Made by a program: the position numbers and the translations under genes. Shown in pieces: positions 10,854-21,810 of a stretch of 64,000 bases of DNA (positions are counted from its first letter, which is position 1; every line of letters starts with the position of its first letter). The notes below the pieces were generated by a model. That model ran no database searches and was not told the DNA's origin. It saw only the letters and a list, made by a program, of their open reading frames with translations. The DNA comes from Apricaphanius iberus (taxonomy: Eukaryota; Chordata; Actinopteri; Cyprinodontiformes; Aphaniidae). The stretch lies in NCBI GenBank assembly GCA_028564705.1, contig JAPXFQ010000189.1, positions 1,054,001 to 1,118,000 on the forward strand, read 5' to 3'.

Positions 10854-13718
10854 TAAATTTGCATAAGTTTATTTTAATTACACTACCAGCAGCTGTACAC
10901 CTTGTTTTATCATCCTAAAGCTCGTAATCGTTTTTTATATCATTATTATGGCAATTTTTCAGCTGATGTTAACTAAACAGCAATTCATTTTCTTAACTTC
11001 CTTAAAACATATGTTTTGTTTCAATCAACTTATGAACTATTTTTGGACTTTGAACTTCTTGTAGGCTTGCAGTTGTTGCAGTGCTTGTTTGATGGGCGAT
11101 CACCATGAATAACTCATTTGGAGTTTAGCCAGATATCTTCTTTTTGTCTTTTTTGATAAGCCAACAGTTGCAAACGTTTTCTTCTGAAGCTCTGATGCTT
11201 TTTGTGTGCTTTGCAGCTGCTATAATCAGACAAACCCAAAATTCTGCCTTTGACAAATGTGAGTTAAACATGCGCCTGATTTAAAATTGTATTATTCCTG
11301 CAATGGATAGTTCCTTTTCCATCGGTTACCGATAGACAGGAAAGTAACAATAATGTGGTTAAAGAATCTAAATGGTTTTCTTTTTGGTCAACAAAAAAGC
11401 CAATGAAGTAAAATCATCAACCCATGTCATGGTTCGGTTACGAACTTAAAGGAAAATCCCTGCAGTGATGCAGCTAACGTGGTGGATTAGTTGTCAGAGT
11501 TGTGGTCTGTTGCATACATAACCGCCTGCTTTTACTCCTCACTACATAAGGCTTTTCTATAACAGTCGAAGACTAACACTTAAAGTTAAGTCACAAGTCT
11601 TTGGGTACACGTGACAGGGAAGATTTGAGTGTGGTTCAAGTCAAAGTATTTAAATTCAGTTCCCATCTCTGCTTTATTCTTAGTTAAAGCCCACCTGTTT
11701 AACATCCCTGATTTCTTTGAAATAAAAATCAAATACTTTGGATCAGCTGCATACATGTCATGACCATTGGGGTCTTGGTTTTGTGTTTCTCTACTACCTT
11801 CTCGTAAATTATTTGCCAAGTAAAAACAACATCTCTATAAAAACATTGATAGATCTGGTTAGTGATGTTGACTGCGATTATTTTGAATACAACTACAACC
11901 ACAATCTGGGACAATACGATAAACTCTGAACTGAAGTGCTAATTGAGATTGTACAAAGAAGAAAAGCCAGGATATGTTTCTGCAGAATATGATGACAGGC
12001 TGACTCTGACACACTACCCCCACCTGCATCCTTTACACCCCCCATGTCTTTTCAACTAAAGGAAGACATCATTATGACTAAATGACATGAGGCTGTTGGT
12101 TCTGTTCCACTGCTAGCCCCCTAAGGACTCTTTTGCCCACTGTGTAGTTAGTTCCCATCCCTCTTTGCTGCTGGCCGCGGGCCGTCAGAAGCCCCGGCTC
12201 AGGCTGCAACTCAAAGAGATGGACTCACGCACATTATTGATTGGACACTCGATAAAAGGTCATGAAGGCCTCCCTCTGCTGTGGGGCCCTGCTCTGTGAG
12301 TCAGCTCCCCTCAATGCAGTCACACACACACACTGCAGTGTCCCCTGCATCAGCCACCTGGGGGATGAGTAGAAATCGCAAACAACCTAATCATTCCTTC
12401 CTTTTTCCTCTTTCTTTTTCTCCCCCACCAAAGACTACCACCCGCTCCAGAGTTGTTCCCAAATGTCAGAATGGCTTGTATGGGATTTTAAGAAAATTAT
12501 TAATTAACTGAACTGGTTAATTAGGTCCCTGAGGCCTGCACGTTAATTGAGAGCCACAGAGCTGGCGAGGCAAGAAAGCCAAAACAGAAGCGATGGCTCT
12601 GACAAATAGACAAAAACTCGAAAACTACTAAACACACACAAATACACATAAATCTACACATTTTCATTGCCAGCCATAAATTAACTAAAAAAATAAACAA
12701 CTGTTTACTTTTTTCCCTCATTCTTTTTCTTCTTCTTGGGTTTCCCCTTTTCCTCGCATAATTTTGTGACCTGCCAAATGTTCTTCTTTTCTTGATGTTC
12801 CTACGATGGAAAGAGACGCACAGCCACTGAAATCTGCCACATTGCACAAAGCATCTGTCTCCACACAGCGCCCCGCATTCATTAAGTTTGTACCAATTAG
12901 GAGCAATAGCTTATAGCGCAAACAACCATTTGTGCCTCCCACTTTGAAAAATCTTCCTAAAGTGAGCGTGTCCCTCAGTGTGCCCTTGTGTCAGCCAACT
13001 TTATCTTCACAAAGTCTCTTTTTCTTGCATAATTAGAGACGAGATCCATCTCTTCTCCCGTCTTCTCTGAGGCTCTGTCTTTGTCCCTTTTTACTTCGCT
13101 CTCGAGTGCACCTTGAGAGCGAGCGCGCTTTTGTCAAGAAATCACACCAAGGTTGTCTGAAAGACTTGCGAGATGGAGTCATAGGCGGAGGTTGGTTTGG
13201 GGACCACAACACAGAGAGAGACAAGCTGACACCTCAACAGTTACACCTGTTTCAACAATTATCCCGCTCTCTGATAAGAGGTGAACTCTTTGCACGGGTG
13301 CTTCGTCGAGTTTACAGCAAAGTTTTCATCGAAAGGAAAGTCATGTGTATTCTAACTTCCAAAGCCCCAGTTTCGTTAGCATGTCAACATTCAATTGCTG
13401 GGGAGGAAAGTAAGACAGCCAGTTGACACTGAATCATATAAATAGATCTAACCATATTTTTGAATTTTATTTTTAAAGGCAATATTGGAGCATAATATTT
13501 TGATTTTCGAATCAGGTCTAAAAGACATACAAAGCCTAAACAATAACCTCACTGTGTTGCTACTGATAATGATTAGATAGATTCTAGTAAACAACTTTGC
13601 TGGCAGATAATAATCAAACTTACATGTTTTATAGGGTTTGTATTACAGATATACCTATACAAGTACACCTGAGTTAGTAATTTTTTTGTATTTCTGTAAA
13701 ACTTTTCAGTGTGGAAGA

Positions 13719-13722
<4 letters not shown>
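10854..13722. other. No gene recognised; complex block 12000-13430
   Basis: AT-rich until about 11.9 kb, then GC-richer, complex sequence without known repeats to about 13.43 kb. Around 12496-12550 there are three TTAATTA-type homeodomain cores (TTAATTAA at 12500, GGTTAATTAGG at 12516, GTTAATTG at 12542). The longest frame, 13106-13426 plus (106 codons), has no recognisable domain. This block might be conserved non-coding DNA but I cannot test conservation. Confidence 0.4.

Positions 13723-13812
<90 letters not shown>
13723..13812. repeat. (AT)45 microsatellite
   Basis: An uninterrupted run of AT dinucleotides of 90 bp. It directly abuts the hAT remnant that begins with GGGCCGTTATCGCC at 13813. 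Tracts of this length are prone to length change and to assembly error. It gives a spurious isoleucine-tyrosine repeat frame at 13638-13841. Confidence 0.97.
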
Positions 13813-13814
<2 letters not shown>

Positions 13815-14420
13815 GCCGTTATCGCCGTTAACGTGCTGTAGTAACGTGATACTCTTATCGCGTGTTAAAATAAATTATCGCCTTTAATGTATTCTCAAAT
13901 TGACGTTGGGAGCTGGGTCTATATTATGCAAGCTTTGATGACTTTCACCATACTATGTTAGCGTGGATGTGTACCTAGCCGAATTGCACTGTAGGGGGCA
14001 AGAACGAATATTTGGACCTACGTGTATGCCAACTGTGAAACTGCCATATCAAACGTGACCCGCTGGCATGGATGCAGCAAATCCGGCGGGTTTGCTAAAG
14101 GGAAAATGTATTTTTAAGAAGCGGCAAGTCTGCGTCACGAACGCAGTTTATCTTTTTGCGGCAGGTGTTGCGAGTGAAGAAAGGAGGATGGAGGGAAGCA
14201 GCGCGAGACAGACGGCAGGAGAAAGTATGGAGGAGAGGTGGAGCAGAAGCTACGTTCGGTAGACTTGTTATTCTCCACTTTTCTACAATTGGCTGAAACT
14301 GCTTCACTGTGCTGCTGCATCGTGTTGTCAGACATGTGTACTGCACATTTAGCACAGAGCACACATGTCTGTGCAGCTTTTTTTTCATTGAGGGGCGAGT
14401 CGTACTAGCATACGTATAAC
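13813..14420 (+). mobile_element. hAT element remnant (BED-type), internally deleted
   Basis: Starts GGGCCGTTATCGCCGTTAAC right after the AT tract; a second, shorter AT tract (about 14426-14444) lies after it. The opening sequence, rich in TTATCGC/TTAACG words, and the transposase start at 14068 resemble a family of teleost hAT elements whose product begins with a BED zinc finger. The zinc finger itself and nearly all of the catalytic part are missing, so the copy looks internally deleted. The right-hand end, TIR and target duplication could not be fixed, perhaps because both edges fall in AT microsatellite. Confidence 0.5.
14068..14262 (+). pseudogene. N-terminal stub of BED-type hAT transposase
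   Basis: A 64-codon frame begins MDAANPAGLLKGKCIFKK, resembling the N-terminus of BED-zinc-finger hAT transposases found in fish. After residue ~20 the frame should enter the Cys/His finger, but instead runs VCVTNAVYLFAAGVASEERR and then an E/R/S-rich stretch like the linker that follows the finger. I infer a deletion of the finger plus a frameshift. The full transposase is several hundred residues, so this cannot be active. The start ATG at 14068 is the one used by comparison with the family. Recognition is from memory; a protein search would confirm it. Confidence 0.5.
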
Positions 14421-14425
14421 TATAC

Positions 14426-14444
14426 TATATATATATATATATAT
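14426..14444. repeat. Short (AT)n tract
   Basis: About nine AT repeats, at the border between the hAT remnant on the left and the minus-strand L2-like LINE on the right. Confidence 0.9.
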
Positions 14445-16520
14445 ACATTCAATGATATCTGAAGCTTTAGAGATAAAGTTATCCACTAGCATATTTACTG
14501 AGTTTGTGTTGGAGGTTGACGGGGATGGAGGTGAGGCACAGCAGTAAATTTGTTTAAAGGTTTCAGCAGAACTATCCCAGAGGAAACATTTTTATAATGG
14601 TCTCATTATGATTAAATAGTTTAGCTGGGATCATGCTTTCAAAGAAAATGCAAAAATGGTCAGATAACGCAATATCAATTACAGAGATGTTGGAGATTTT
14701 TAAACCTTTGCTAATAATTAAGTCTAAAGAGTGTCCTTGTTTATGTGTTGGTGATTTGACCTGATGGATTATACCAAAGTTATGGAGAGTATCACTTAAT
14801 ATTTTAGCTCATCTATCTTGGGTTTGTCAGCATGATGTTGAAGTCTCCCACAATAGTTAGTTGGTCATATTTAAAACATATAACAGAGAGAAGGTCGGTG
14901 AAATCAGTAAAGAAGTTTGAGTTAGGTTTTGGAGGTTTGTACAAACTTATGAATAGGGTCTTATTTGGGTTTTTAATCTCTTTTGCTAGGTATTTAAATG
15001 AGACAAATGTGCACAGATAAACATTTTTAAGGTTTGGTGGATCATGAAAGATTGTGCCTAACCTGCCTCATTGTCCCTGCTTCCTGCTTTCGGTTAAAAA
15101 GTTGTAGTTTGCAGGAGTAGATTGCAGCATTGTAGATGTTTCAGTATTTATGTCTAACCAAGTTTCAGATAGAAACTGAGTGTGTATATTATGTTCAGTA
15201 ATAAAATAATTGATTAGAAAAGACTTTCCTGACAAAGATCTGATAATTAATTATGCCAATTTAAGAGCTGTATTGGTAGTTTTCAAAATATTGTGACAAG
15301 TGATAATTTTGAGATTTGGTCGAATACGGCTGCATTTGATTTTATGATTTCTTCCGTTTATAATCACAAGAAGGCTACTTTCCTGGTAACCAGACAAGTC
15401 CTGGTGGACGAGGGGTCTGGAGTTAAGCTGCATATCATTTGTCTCGGATACTCAGGTTGGTCTCACTACACTCCGAGTTGGAAAGAACATGGACGCTTTG
15501 AGGGCAGCAGCTGTTGAGGTTTAGGCTAGTTATTGTTGTTAGCGACATAGCATCTTCAGCCGACCAGCATGAAAAGCAAAGCTGTACATTGTATTGCACG
15601 CACAGCAAGGCCGTGCAATGACCGGATTAAAGCGGAAATGTAATCAAGGGTGTAAGAGCATTTAAGAACGACATTGAAATCACCAACATAGTACATATAA
15701 AAAGAAAATACATCTCGACTACGGGTGCAGCCATCTTTGTTTCCGAGCTGCTCGCTCTACTCAGTCTACTATCCAGCTGGAGTTGGAGCTCAAAATTTCC
15801 ATCCTAATAGTGGCGTATCTCAGTGACATGACGTGAGGCAACTGCGAGATTTCTGACTTTCCAACTCAGAAAAGGTTAATTAGAATGCAGGATTAGTGTC
15901 TGGAAACTTTTTACATCATACATTAGTCATTAACAGTGGTAGGAAGGGAGAGCTACTTCCAACAGAATTCTGACATTGTGAGAGTGTTGGACTTAGTTGA
16001 GTTCAACTCATAATACATTCAAGTTTCTGAGAAATAAGTTCAGCAGAGACCCAAATGACACAGCAGATTCCGTAGATTCATATTTTAGCTTGAAGCTGTC
16101 TGTGTTTGTAGCAGATGTGGGGATTGTTTTGTTTTCTGTCATTTTTCCAGCTAGATTGGTTGCAGACACTAATACTTTGAAGTTGTTAATACAGTTTAAT
16201 GATTTTTCCAAGCATTTTGTTTTCCACCATTGAAGGAGTTGACGGATCCTGCTATACTGTTAATTTCCTCCCTCAGGAACTGGGCCACATATCCAAATGT
16301 TTGTGTTATTAAGCGTATTAAGAACCTGAAGCAGTTGGGAGGTTTCAGCCATTAGAACTTCACTCTTCTTAGAACTTATGTCATATGATCCTGTGTGGAT
16401 AATGTGTTTTTTTAATCATGGATGAAGACCAATTATAGAAGGAATCTTCTCCGTATTTTGTCTGAGAGTGTTCTTTGGGCAGCCATAGACACTGGTGTTT
16501 TCGCGGAAAAGGTTTTCGAT
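14445..16520 (-). mobile_element. L2-like LINE, 5' half: ORF1-type SGNH region and endonuclease
   Basis: Read on the minus strand from about 16520 down to 14445. Around 16480-16030 is a degraded SGNH/GDSL-like region (IIHTGSYD near 16395, then GPVPEGG), of the kind carried by ORF1 of many teleost CR1/L2 elements. From about 15520 to 14500 follows an apurinic endonuclease domain. The order ORF1 then endonuclease is that of CR1/L2 LINEs. The reverse transcriptase is absent: the sequence stops at the AT tract shortly after the endonuclease. Many stops and frameshifts make it inactive. A second minus-strand L2 piece at 16724-17570 holds RT and the 3' end but lies on the wrong side to be the continuation. 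Confidence 0.75.
14500..15250 (-). pseudogene. LINE AP-endonuclease domain, broken
   Basis: Minus-strand translation in changing frames shows, in order: SETWLDINTE (near 15180), SLYKPPKPNSNF (about 14960-14925), TIVGDFNIML (about 14855-14827), HKQGHSLDLI (about 14740) and ALSDHFCIFF (about 14670-14640). These match the ETWL, YRPP, GDFN and SDH motifs of the exonuclease-endonuclease-phosphatase fold that nicks target DNA for target-primed reverse transcription. Aspartate and asparagine of GDFN and the histidine of SDH are still present. At least one internal stop (within the first third and again near 14810) and frame changes show that no protein can be made. Confidence 0.8.
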
Positions 16521-16723
16521 CCCATTCACTGCAGTAAATTAGTTTTTCAAGCAGAATTATTTGTCAGTAAACATATTAATATTTCACAGTAACCATGGTA
16601 ACACTAGTCCCAAAAAGGGAAAGGTGTTTGTGGAGGATCCAAATGCTCATTATTCTTAAGAATTATCCTTGTAAGAACAGAGAAACAGCTGGATCTGTTA
16701 TAGACAATTTCTCTGCTTGGCCC

Positions 16724-16775
<52 letters not shown>
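16724..16775. repeat. (ATC)n microsatellite, LINE tail
   Basis: Seventeen or so ATC repeats (GAT on the minus strand). They follow directly on the AAATAAAAGATGATG end of the minus-strand L2-like element, so they are its 3' terminal repeat rather than an independent microsatellite. A short, tandem 3' terminal repeat is typical of CR1/L2 LINEs. Confidence 0.9.
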
Positions 16776-17575
16776 TTTTATTTATAAAGCACGTTTAAAC
16801 GGCGACAACGCCAACCAAAGTGCTGTACAACACAATAAATCACCAAACAAATAAAATCCAGCAGCATAAAACAGATAAAACAAGTTGAAACTAAAAACAA
16901 ACCACAAGGGTTACATCGCCACAGCCGAAAATGCCAGGGAATAAAAATATGTCTTTTAACGAACTTTAAAAGTGGGGAGGAAAGGGGCGAGTCGGACCAT
17001 CAGGGGGAGTTGGTTCCAAAGCTTAGGAGCACAGACGGAAAAAGCCCGTTCCCCATGGACCTTATAGCGGGCAGGAGGAACAAGCAGAAGGTGCAGTTCA
17101 GATGACCTCAGGGTTCTCACCGGAACATAAGGGCTTAGAAGCTGTGTCAAATAAGAGGGGGCCATTGCATGGATGTATAAACCAACAGAAGAATTTTAAA
17201 CTTTATGCGAGAACGAACCGGAAGCCAGTGTAAACTTGCCAATACAAGGGTAATGTGCTGGTGCCGGTCTGTGCCCGTCAGAAACCTTGCAGCACCGTTC
17301 TGCACCAACTGGAGCCGCACCACTGAAGAGGAAGGAACACCATATAAGAGCGAGTTGGCATAGTCCAGACGTGACGTCACAAAGGCATGGACAACTGACT
17401 GAAGATCTTTCTTATTTAGAACAGATCTTAACGTGGTCAACTGGCGGAGATTAAAAAAACAAGACCTGAATATCTGGTTAATCTGTGAATCCCTTATTAA
17501 AAAATGTGTCCAGAGTGACCCCCAAACTTTTAATTGTAGGCTTGACCAATAGCACGAGTTAACCTCCCAAGAAGG
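16776..17575 (-). mobile_element. L2-like LINE, 5'-truncated: RT C-terminus and 3' UTR
   Basis: The minus strand gives, from about 17570 down: KPTIKSLGVTLD, a frameshift, HAFVTSRLDYANSLLYG, LVLASLHWLPVRSRIKFKIL, a frameshift near 17165, then SYLTQLLSPYVPVRTLRSS and FSVCAPKLWNQLP. These are the thumb and C-terminal blocks of L2/CR1 reverse transcriptases. A 3' UTR of some 170 bp follows, ending GTGCTTTATAAATAAAAGATG and the ATC repeat. The 5' end is missing, as usual for LINEs copied incompletely. Two frameshifts and at least one stop make it dead, but the reading blocks are long, so it is younger than most LINE pieces in the window. Confidence 0.88.
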
Positions 17576-17780
17576 ACTTTTTGTCTATTTCAGCATCCAA
17601 TAATCATGTTATGGTTTCTCAGAGCTTTGGTGGTATGCCATACCTCACTTGGCCAAACACCATTAAATATATATGCTGAATTTTAAGGTCTATCAAATTT
17701 TGTTTTTGGCTGTCAGCATTCATAAGCAGAGATGACATGGCTTCATTCCAAGGCAATTCCTAATCTGTGGAACAGTTTGC
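17576..17780. other. Unassigned, possible LINE trace
   Basis: Includes a plus-strand frame reading AIPNLWNSLLLK (about 17750-17785), reminiscent of the LWNSLP block near the C-terminus of L2-type polyproteins. It is too short to assign. Confidence 0.25.
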
Positions 17781-18145
17781 TTTTAAAAAGCAACTAACCC
17801 CCAAATCAACTGTTTTTGCTGATAAACTGTATAAATTAGTGTCTAATAGTACTTTCTACATTTTGGGTAATAAATTTGGTGTTTTAGTGCATCTTAGTAA
17901 AACTACACATTTTCTGCCTAAAACCCTCTTTAGGTTAAAAAAATGAGTCTGAATTGACAACTGCTATTTGCTCTGCGGTGAGCGCTAACATCAGCCACCC
18001 TGGTGCTGTGGGGTATAAACAAGCTGAGTCTCCACCCGTGCCTCCTCCGCAGAACCTTCTTCCCTTTACTCTGCTGAAGGAGGTGGAGAGATATCCTTCA
18101 CCTCAAAAAGATTGCACCATATTCTCACACCCACGACGACTATCT
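17781..18145. repeat. Teleost interspersed repeat of unknown class
   Basis: Begins GCAACTAACCCCCAAATCAACTG and passes through an AT-rich part to a GC-richer stretch with GCTCTGCGGTGAGCGCTAACATC. I associate this order of words with a dispersed teleost repeat, but I cannot name its class and could not find matching ends. A 64-codon frame at 17954-18148 has no known domain. Confidence 0.35.
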
Positions 18146-18175
18146 TAAGTTCCTAGTTAAGTTAAAATTCTGAGA

Positions 18176-18900
18176 AGTAAGGGTGGGGAGAGGAGGGGGG
18201 CTACAAGCGTATGTGATCATAACATTTTCACTTGACAAGCAGTACTGTGGTCTATTGTGTGAGGAAAGAGTTGAGCCAAACAGAGAAGCTCTTGATTTAA
18301 GACAAAAAGAAGAACACTCTGGAGCAAGCACCTTAAATGGACTTCCTAATGTCGTATTATTTCTACATATGTTTTAAACATCTATTATTCAGAAGGTAAA
18401 AGTCTGTTTTCTGTCAGTATTTGTTATTGGGATAAGCTTTTAAGTCATAAAACTCTTGGGTAAGTTTTATTGCAGGCTGTAAAAACAGGATGTCTGTAGA
18501 TTTAGTATGCCGGAACCAAGGCCATGAAGCTGGGAGTGTTGCCATAAAACCATAATTCTCAGAATGAACTTTTGACTTGGATCTGTTAGAAAAGACACGC
18601 CCCTTATGACTGCATAATTTTTGACATCTAATCATGGTCAAGATACTGTTTGGAAATGGTTCTGATTGGAGCAGATTCGAGGGAGAAGAAACGCCTACAA
18701 TCCTGGCGGAAGTCTGGTGTCTATAAAAGTTATGACAGGAAAATCATTCAATTGTCAGATGTCTTTAAATCTGGCCCAGAGAAACTAGGGCATCTTTCTC
18801 TGTAAACTGCAATTTGTTAATCTGTTCAAAATAAATGTTAAGAACTGGAAATTGGCTCCATTTTGTCTCTGCTTGAACATGCACTGAATTAATTTTGATA
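18176..18900 (+). mobile_element. Possible solo LTR
   Basis: A purine-rich run (GGGTGGGGAGAGGAGGGG, about 18181-18198) is followed some 520 bases later by a TATA box, TCTATAAAAG (18720-18729), and then by AATAAA at 18830-18835. Polypurine tract, promoter, and poly(A) signal about 100 bases apart are the marks of an LTR (U3-R-U5). No coding sequence of a retroelement is next to it, hence 'solo'. I could not find TG...CA ends or a duplication, and a non-coding transcript promoter is an alternative. Confidence 0.3.
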
Positions 18901-19495
18901 ATATTTAATTCAACACTAACCTTAAGGCTGGAGGGCGAGGAACTCTGTTACCCGGAGGAAATTTGGAGCAGAGCCATTGCTTCTCCTCATAAAAAGATGT
19001 CATCTAAATTGGTTCAAACATCTGATCAGGACTGATGTTACCTGTTTGTTTTTTTGGGGGGAGGGGGTGCATTTCTCACCAGCATCCTTATTGGTTACAA
19101 CTAGCTAATAAACAGTGAACTCATGATCCTGTTCAAGAAATCAGTTTGAGATTATTTGAGGTTTGTGACATGTTGCATTATGTCAGTGAAAGTAGCCATC
19201 CTAACCATATCCCTGATCCAACTCAAACTAGCTCCTCTTGATGTGGAGGAGCAGCAGCTCTGAGTACATCCTGAATGACTACAAGAGCTGCATCGCAGGT
19301 TGAAGTTCATTTAGCACTGTATTCCCTGAATTTACCTTCCTTTAAACCTATTATATTTAGACTTATCACCTGCATACTGTGGGTGCATGAAACCAAAGTC
19401 AAGTTCAGTAAATTCTGATTCTGATATGAGCTACAAGCATTTTATGATCTAAAACGCACAATCCAAGCTATTTTCATCCACACAACTAATGCTCA
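18901..19495. other. No gene recognised
   Basis: Anonymous AT-rich DNA with a G-rich run (about 19058-19069). No frame, RNA gene or repeat end recognised. Confidence 0.5.
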
Positions 19496-19499
19496 ATTA

Positions 19500-19790
19500 A
19501 CATTTTACCTTTTTGGCACAATTCTCCCCAAACCTTATAGAAAGCTATTTTCATTGAGGTCCCAGTATCTCATCAGTATATACTGAGGTCAGACTTGCTG
19601 GCACCAAGAACTATTAATTGTTTTGACTCAATCTTTCTGATGCTAGGTTTGAACTTCAGCAAGTCATCTTCACCACATCTAGATGACTAAATGTGTTATG
19701 TTGTTTACTGTGATTGGGTGGGTCAATATTTCTGCTAACAAGTGAACCTGAAACAAAGTGGTCTTTGGGTGTATATCCCTGTTGACCTGG
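19500..19790 (+). mobile_element. Non-autonomous DNA transposon remnant common in fish
   Basis: Key words in order: GTCCCAGTATCTCATCAGTA, GCTGGCACCAAGAACTA, CTGATGCTAGGTTTGAACTT, CAGCAAGTCATCTTCACCA, GTGATTGGGTGG and AACCTGAAACAAAGTGG. I recognise this series as the right half of an abundant teleost repeat that normally ends in a 'cctaataaagtggcc' terminus; it is usually treated as a DNA transposon. The copy is diverged, and the left end has been lost. The class is from memory, not from ends seen here. Confidence 0.6.
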
Positions 19791-21810
19791 GAACACCTTA
19801 GATTCTCCAAGAAAGCGATGGAAAATATATCTTGCCAGAAGGATGCCTGGATTTCCTCTATGGCTCCATCCGGGATAAGTAGATAACAATAGGTAAAGTT
19901 TCAGCTTGAAAGTCTTAATCAACAATGCCAAAGTGTGGTCCATGGTTTAAACGCAAAAATAAAATTCATTCAAACACTAAAAACCTACTACAAGAGAATT
20001 ATTTGTTGGGCGGTTGACTTTTGTTTTCAGATTTGACATTTAAGTTCTTCAGATAGGCAGCATATTTACAAAGTTTTCCATCTAACTTTTAGTATCTAAT
20101 GCTAAACTATCCAAACTTTAATTTCCTATGTCGACAGAAGACTACCTCCTAATTTTAAACTTGCCGAATGCTGCACAGATTGTAATTCTGATCATCGTAG
20201 CAAGTAAAAGTCTTCGCAAAAGGTCAGTTTTTGATTTGAGAGGTAATTCTGAAATGTTAAAATATATCTCCTTAACATTCATCGACATGTGTAACCCCAG
20301 AAGCTACAGCACTATCACATTGTGATTACCCGCTTAACACTATCACATTTTGAAAATTGCCCACTGCCCCCTCCTAGTGTTAACTCTGCAGGGATCGCTT
20401 TGCTCTTTTTCGGTAAGAAGAGCCAGATGATGGGGCACCAGGGTCAGATGCTATTGAGCGTGGCATTGAATAAATGTATGAATACATTACGGGATAAATG
20501 AATAGTTGGACCGGAATCACTGCACAAAGCTAAAGATTTGAACTTGACCTGAGTTGTTGGAAAGGAACAGCAGTGCAAAACAAAACACAAAAACCCAAAA
20601 ATGTTTGAGTTTGGAAACTCTGCATTACCAGTTTTCTGCTTAGGTCGCTGTAACTTTAAAGCCTTCCAAAAACAATGCAAAAATGATGTTTTTGATGCTT
20701 ATGTTTTAATTTAAAGTCAAGAAACTATCAAAACAAATGAACATTCACATTAGACACACAATATGTCGTGATGGTCTTTTGTAAGAAAAATAGAGCAAAC
20801 ACATTAGAGCCAGGAAGGACAGACAACAGAGTTCTCTTAAACCATCTGAGCTTTGAACTTCTGAAGGCTAAAGGCTGCTATGTGTGACACTGAGAAAGGG
20901 AAGCTGTGCTTTAGCTTGCACAGCTTGCCCCATGTGTTGATCAGGGATGTATGTTGTTGATGCGTACATGTGACAGGCAGCAGCACATTGTGGTGCATCA
21001 AAGATCAAAAACGACTTTGCTCTTGTGGAATTCTGCTCGGTGGTGGAAAAGTCATGAAAGATGTTTACTGTTCAAGAGTGACAGCTGAATCTGCCTCCAA
21101 GTAAAGTCCAACAATTCAATAAAAGGAAAGTTTGGAACTCCACTTTGTACCAGTTGTATGTGTAAATTGTTCAAGTTCCTTCTTTGTTTTTGTCTATTTG
21201 AAAGAGAGTGCGCATAATGATAAATACATTGACATTTACTTATTGGCATCTGTGTTAAAAATGTATAAAAAGCCTTAGAATAATCTTTTATTGCAGTAGC
21301 ATATTTCCACACTGAAAAATGTAGAAATATCCATGGTTCACCATAACCACAATTGGTATTGTCACTTATAATTACATAATAAATAAACACAATCAAATCA
21401 GTTTTTGTTTTATTTTCTAAAAATGATCTGTGTCCAGGAGCTTTTAATCCATGACTTTCTAGTTCTATGCAGTATGAGTATGATGTGACACAAAGTCCTA
21501 ATTCTCCTGCATCCTTAGAAGGAACCGGTTTACCCTGGCTGGATTTTTAGTTGACCACGAAGATGAGAAGAGAGCAACTATTAAATTGGACAGTCAACCC
21601 TTCAGATTTATTCCCTGGGGATACGTCCTGTCACCTAGCAACCAAAACAATGCTAAACAAAACTAATTAAATTAAGATTATATTCTGAGTTTTTTGTTTA
21701 TTTATTGAATCATTCTCAATTAATGAAACTAATAAATTAAACCAATAAATTAATTCATGTTCATTCAAGTTATTTGGAAAACATAAAAAAACGTACTAGG
21801 AAATATAAGC
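19791..21810. other. No gene recognised
   Basis: Two kilobases of anonymous AT-rich sequence. Frames of 65-114 codons (for instance 21052-21396 minus) carry no known motif. I see no RNA gene or repeat end. Confidence 0.5.

Noticed and set aside
13106..13426. 106-codon plus frame
   Set aside because: Reads charged and open, but matches nothing known and lacks exon signals that I could support.
13638..13841. Plus frame with a long Tyr-Ile repeat
   Set aside because: It is the translation of the (AT)45 microsatellite.
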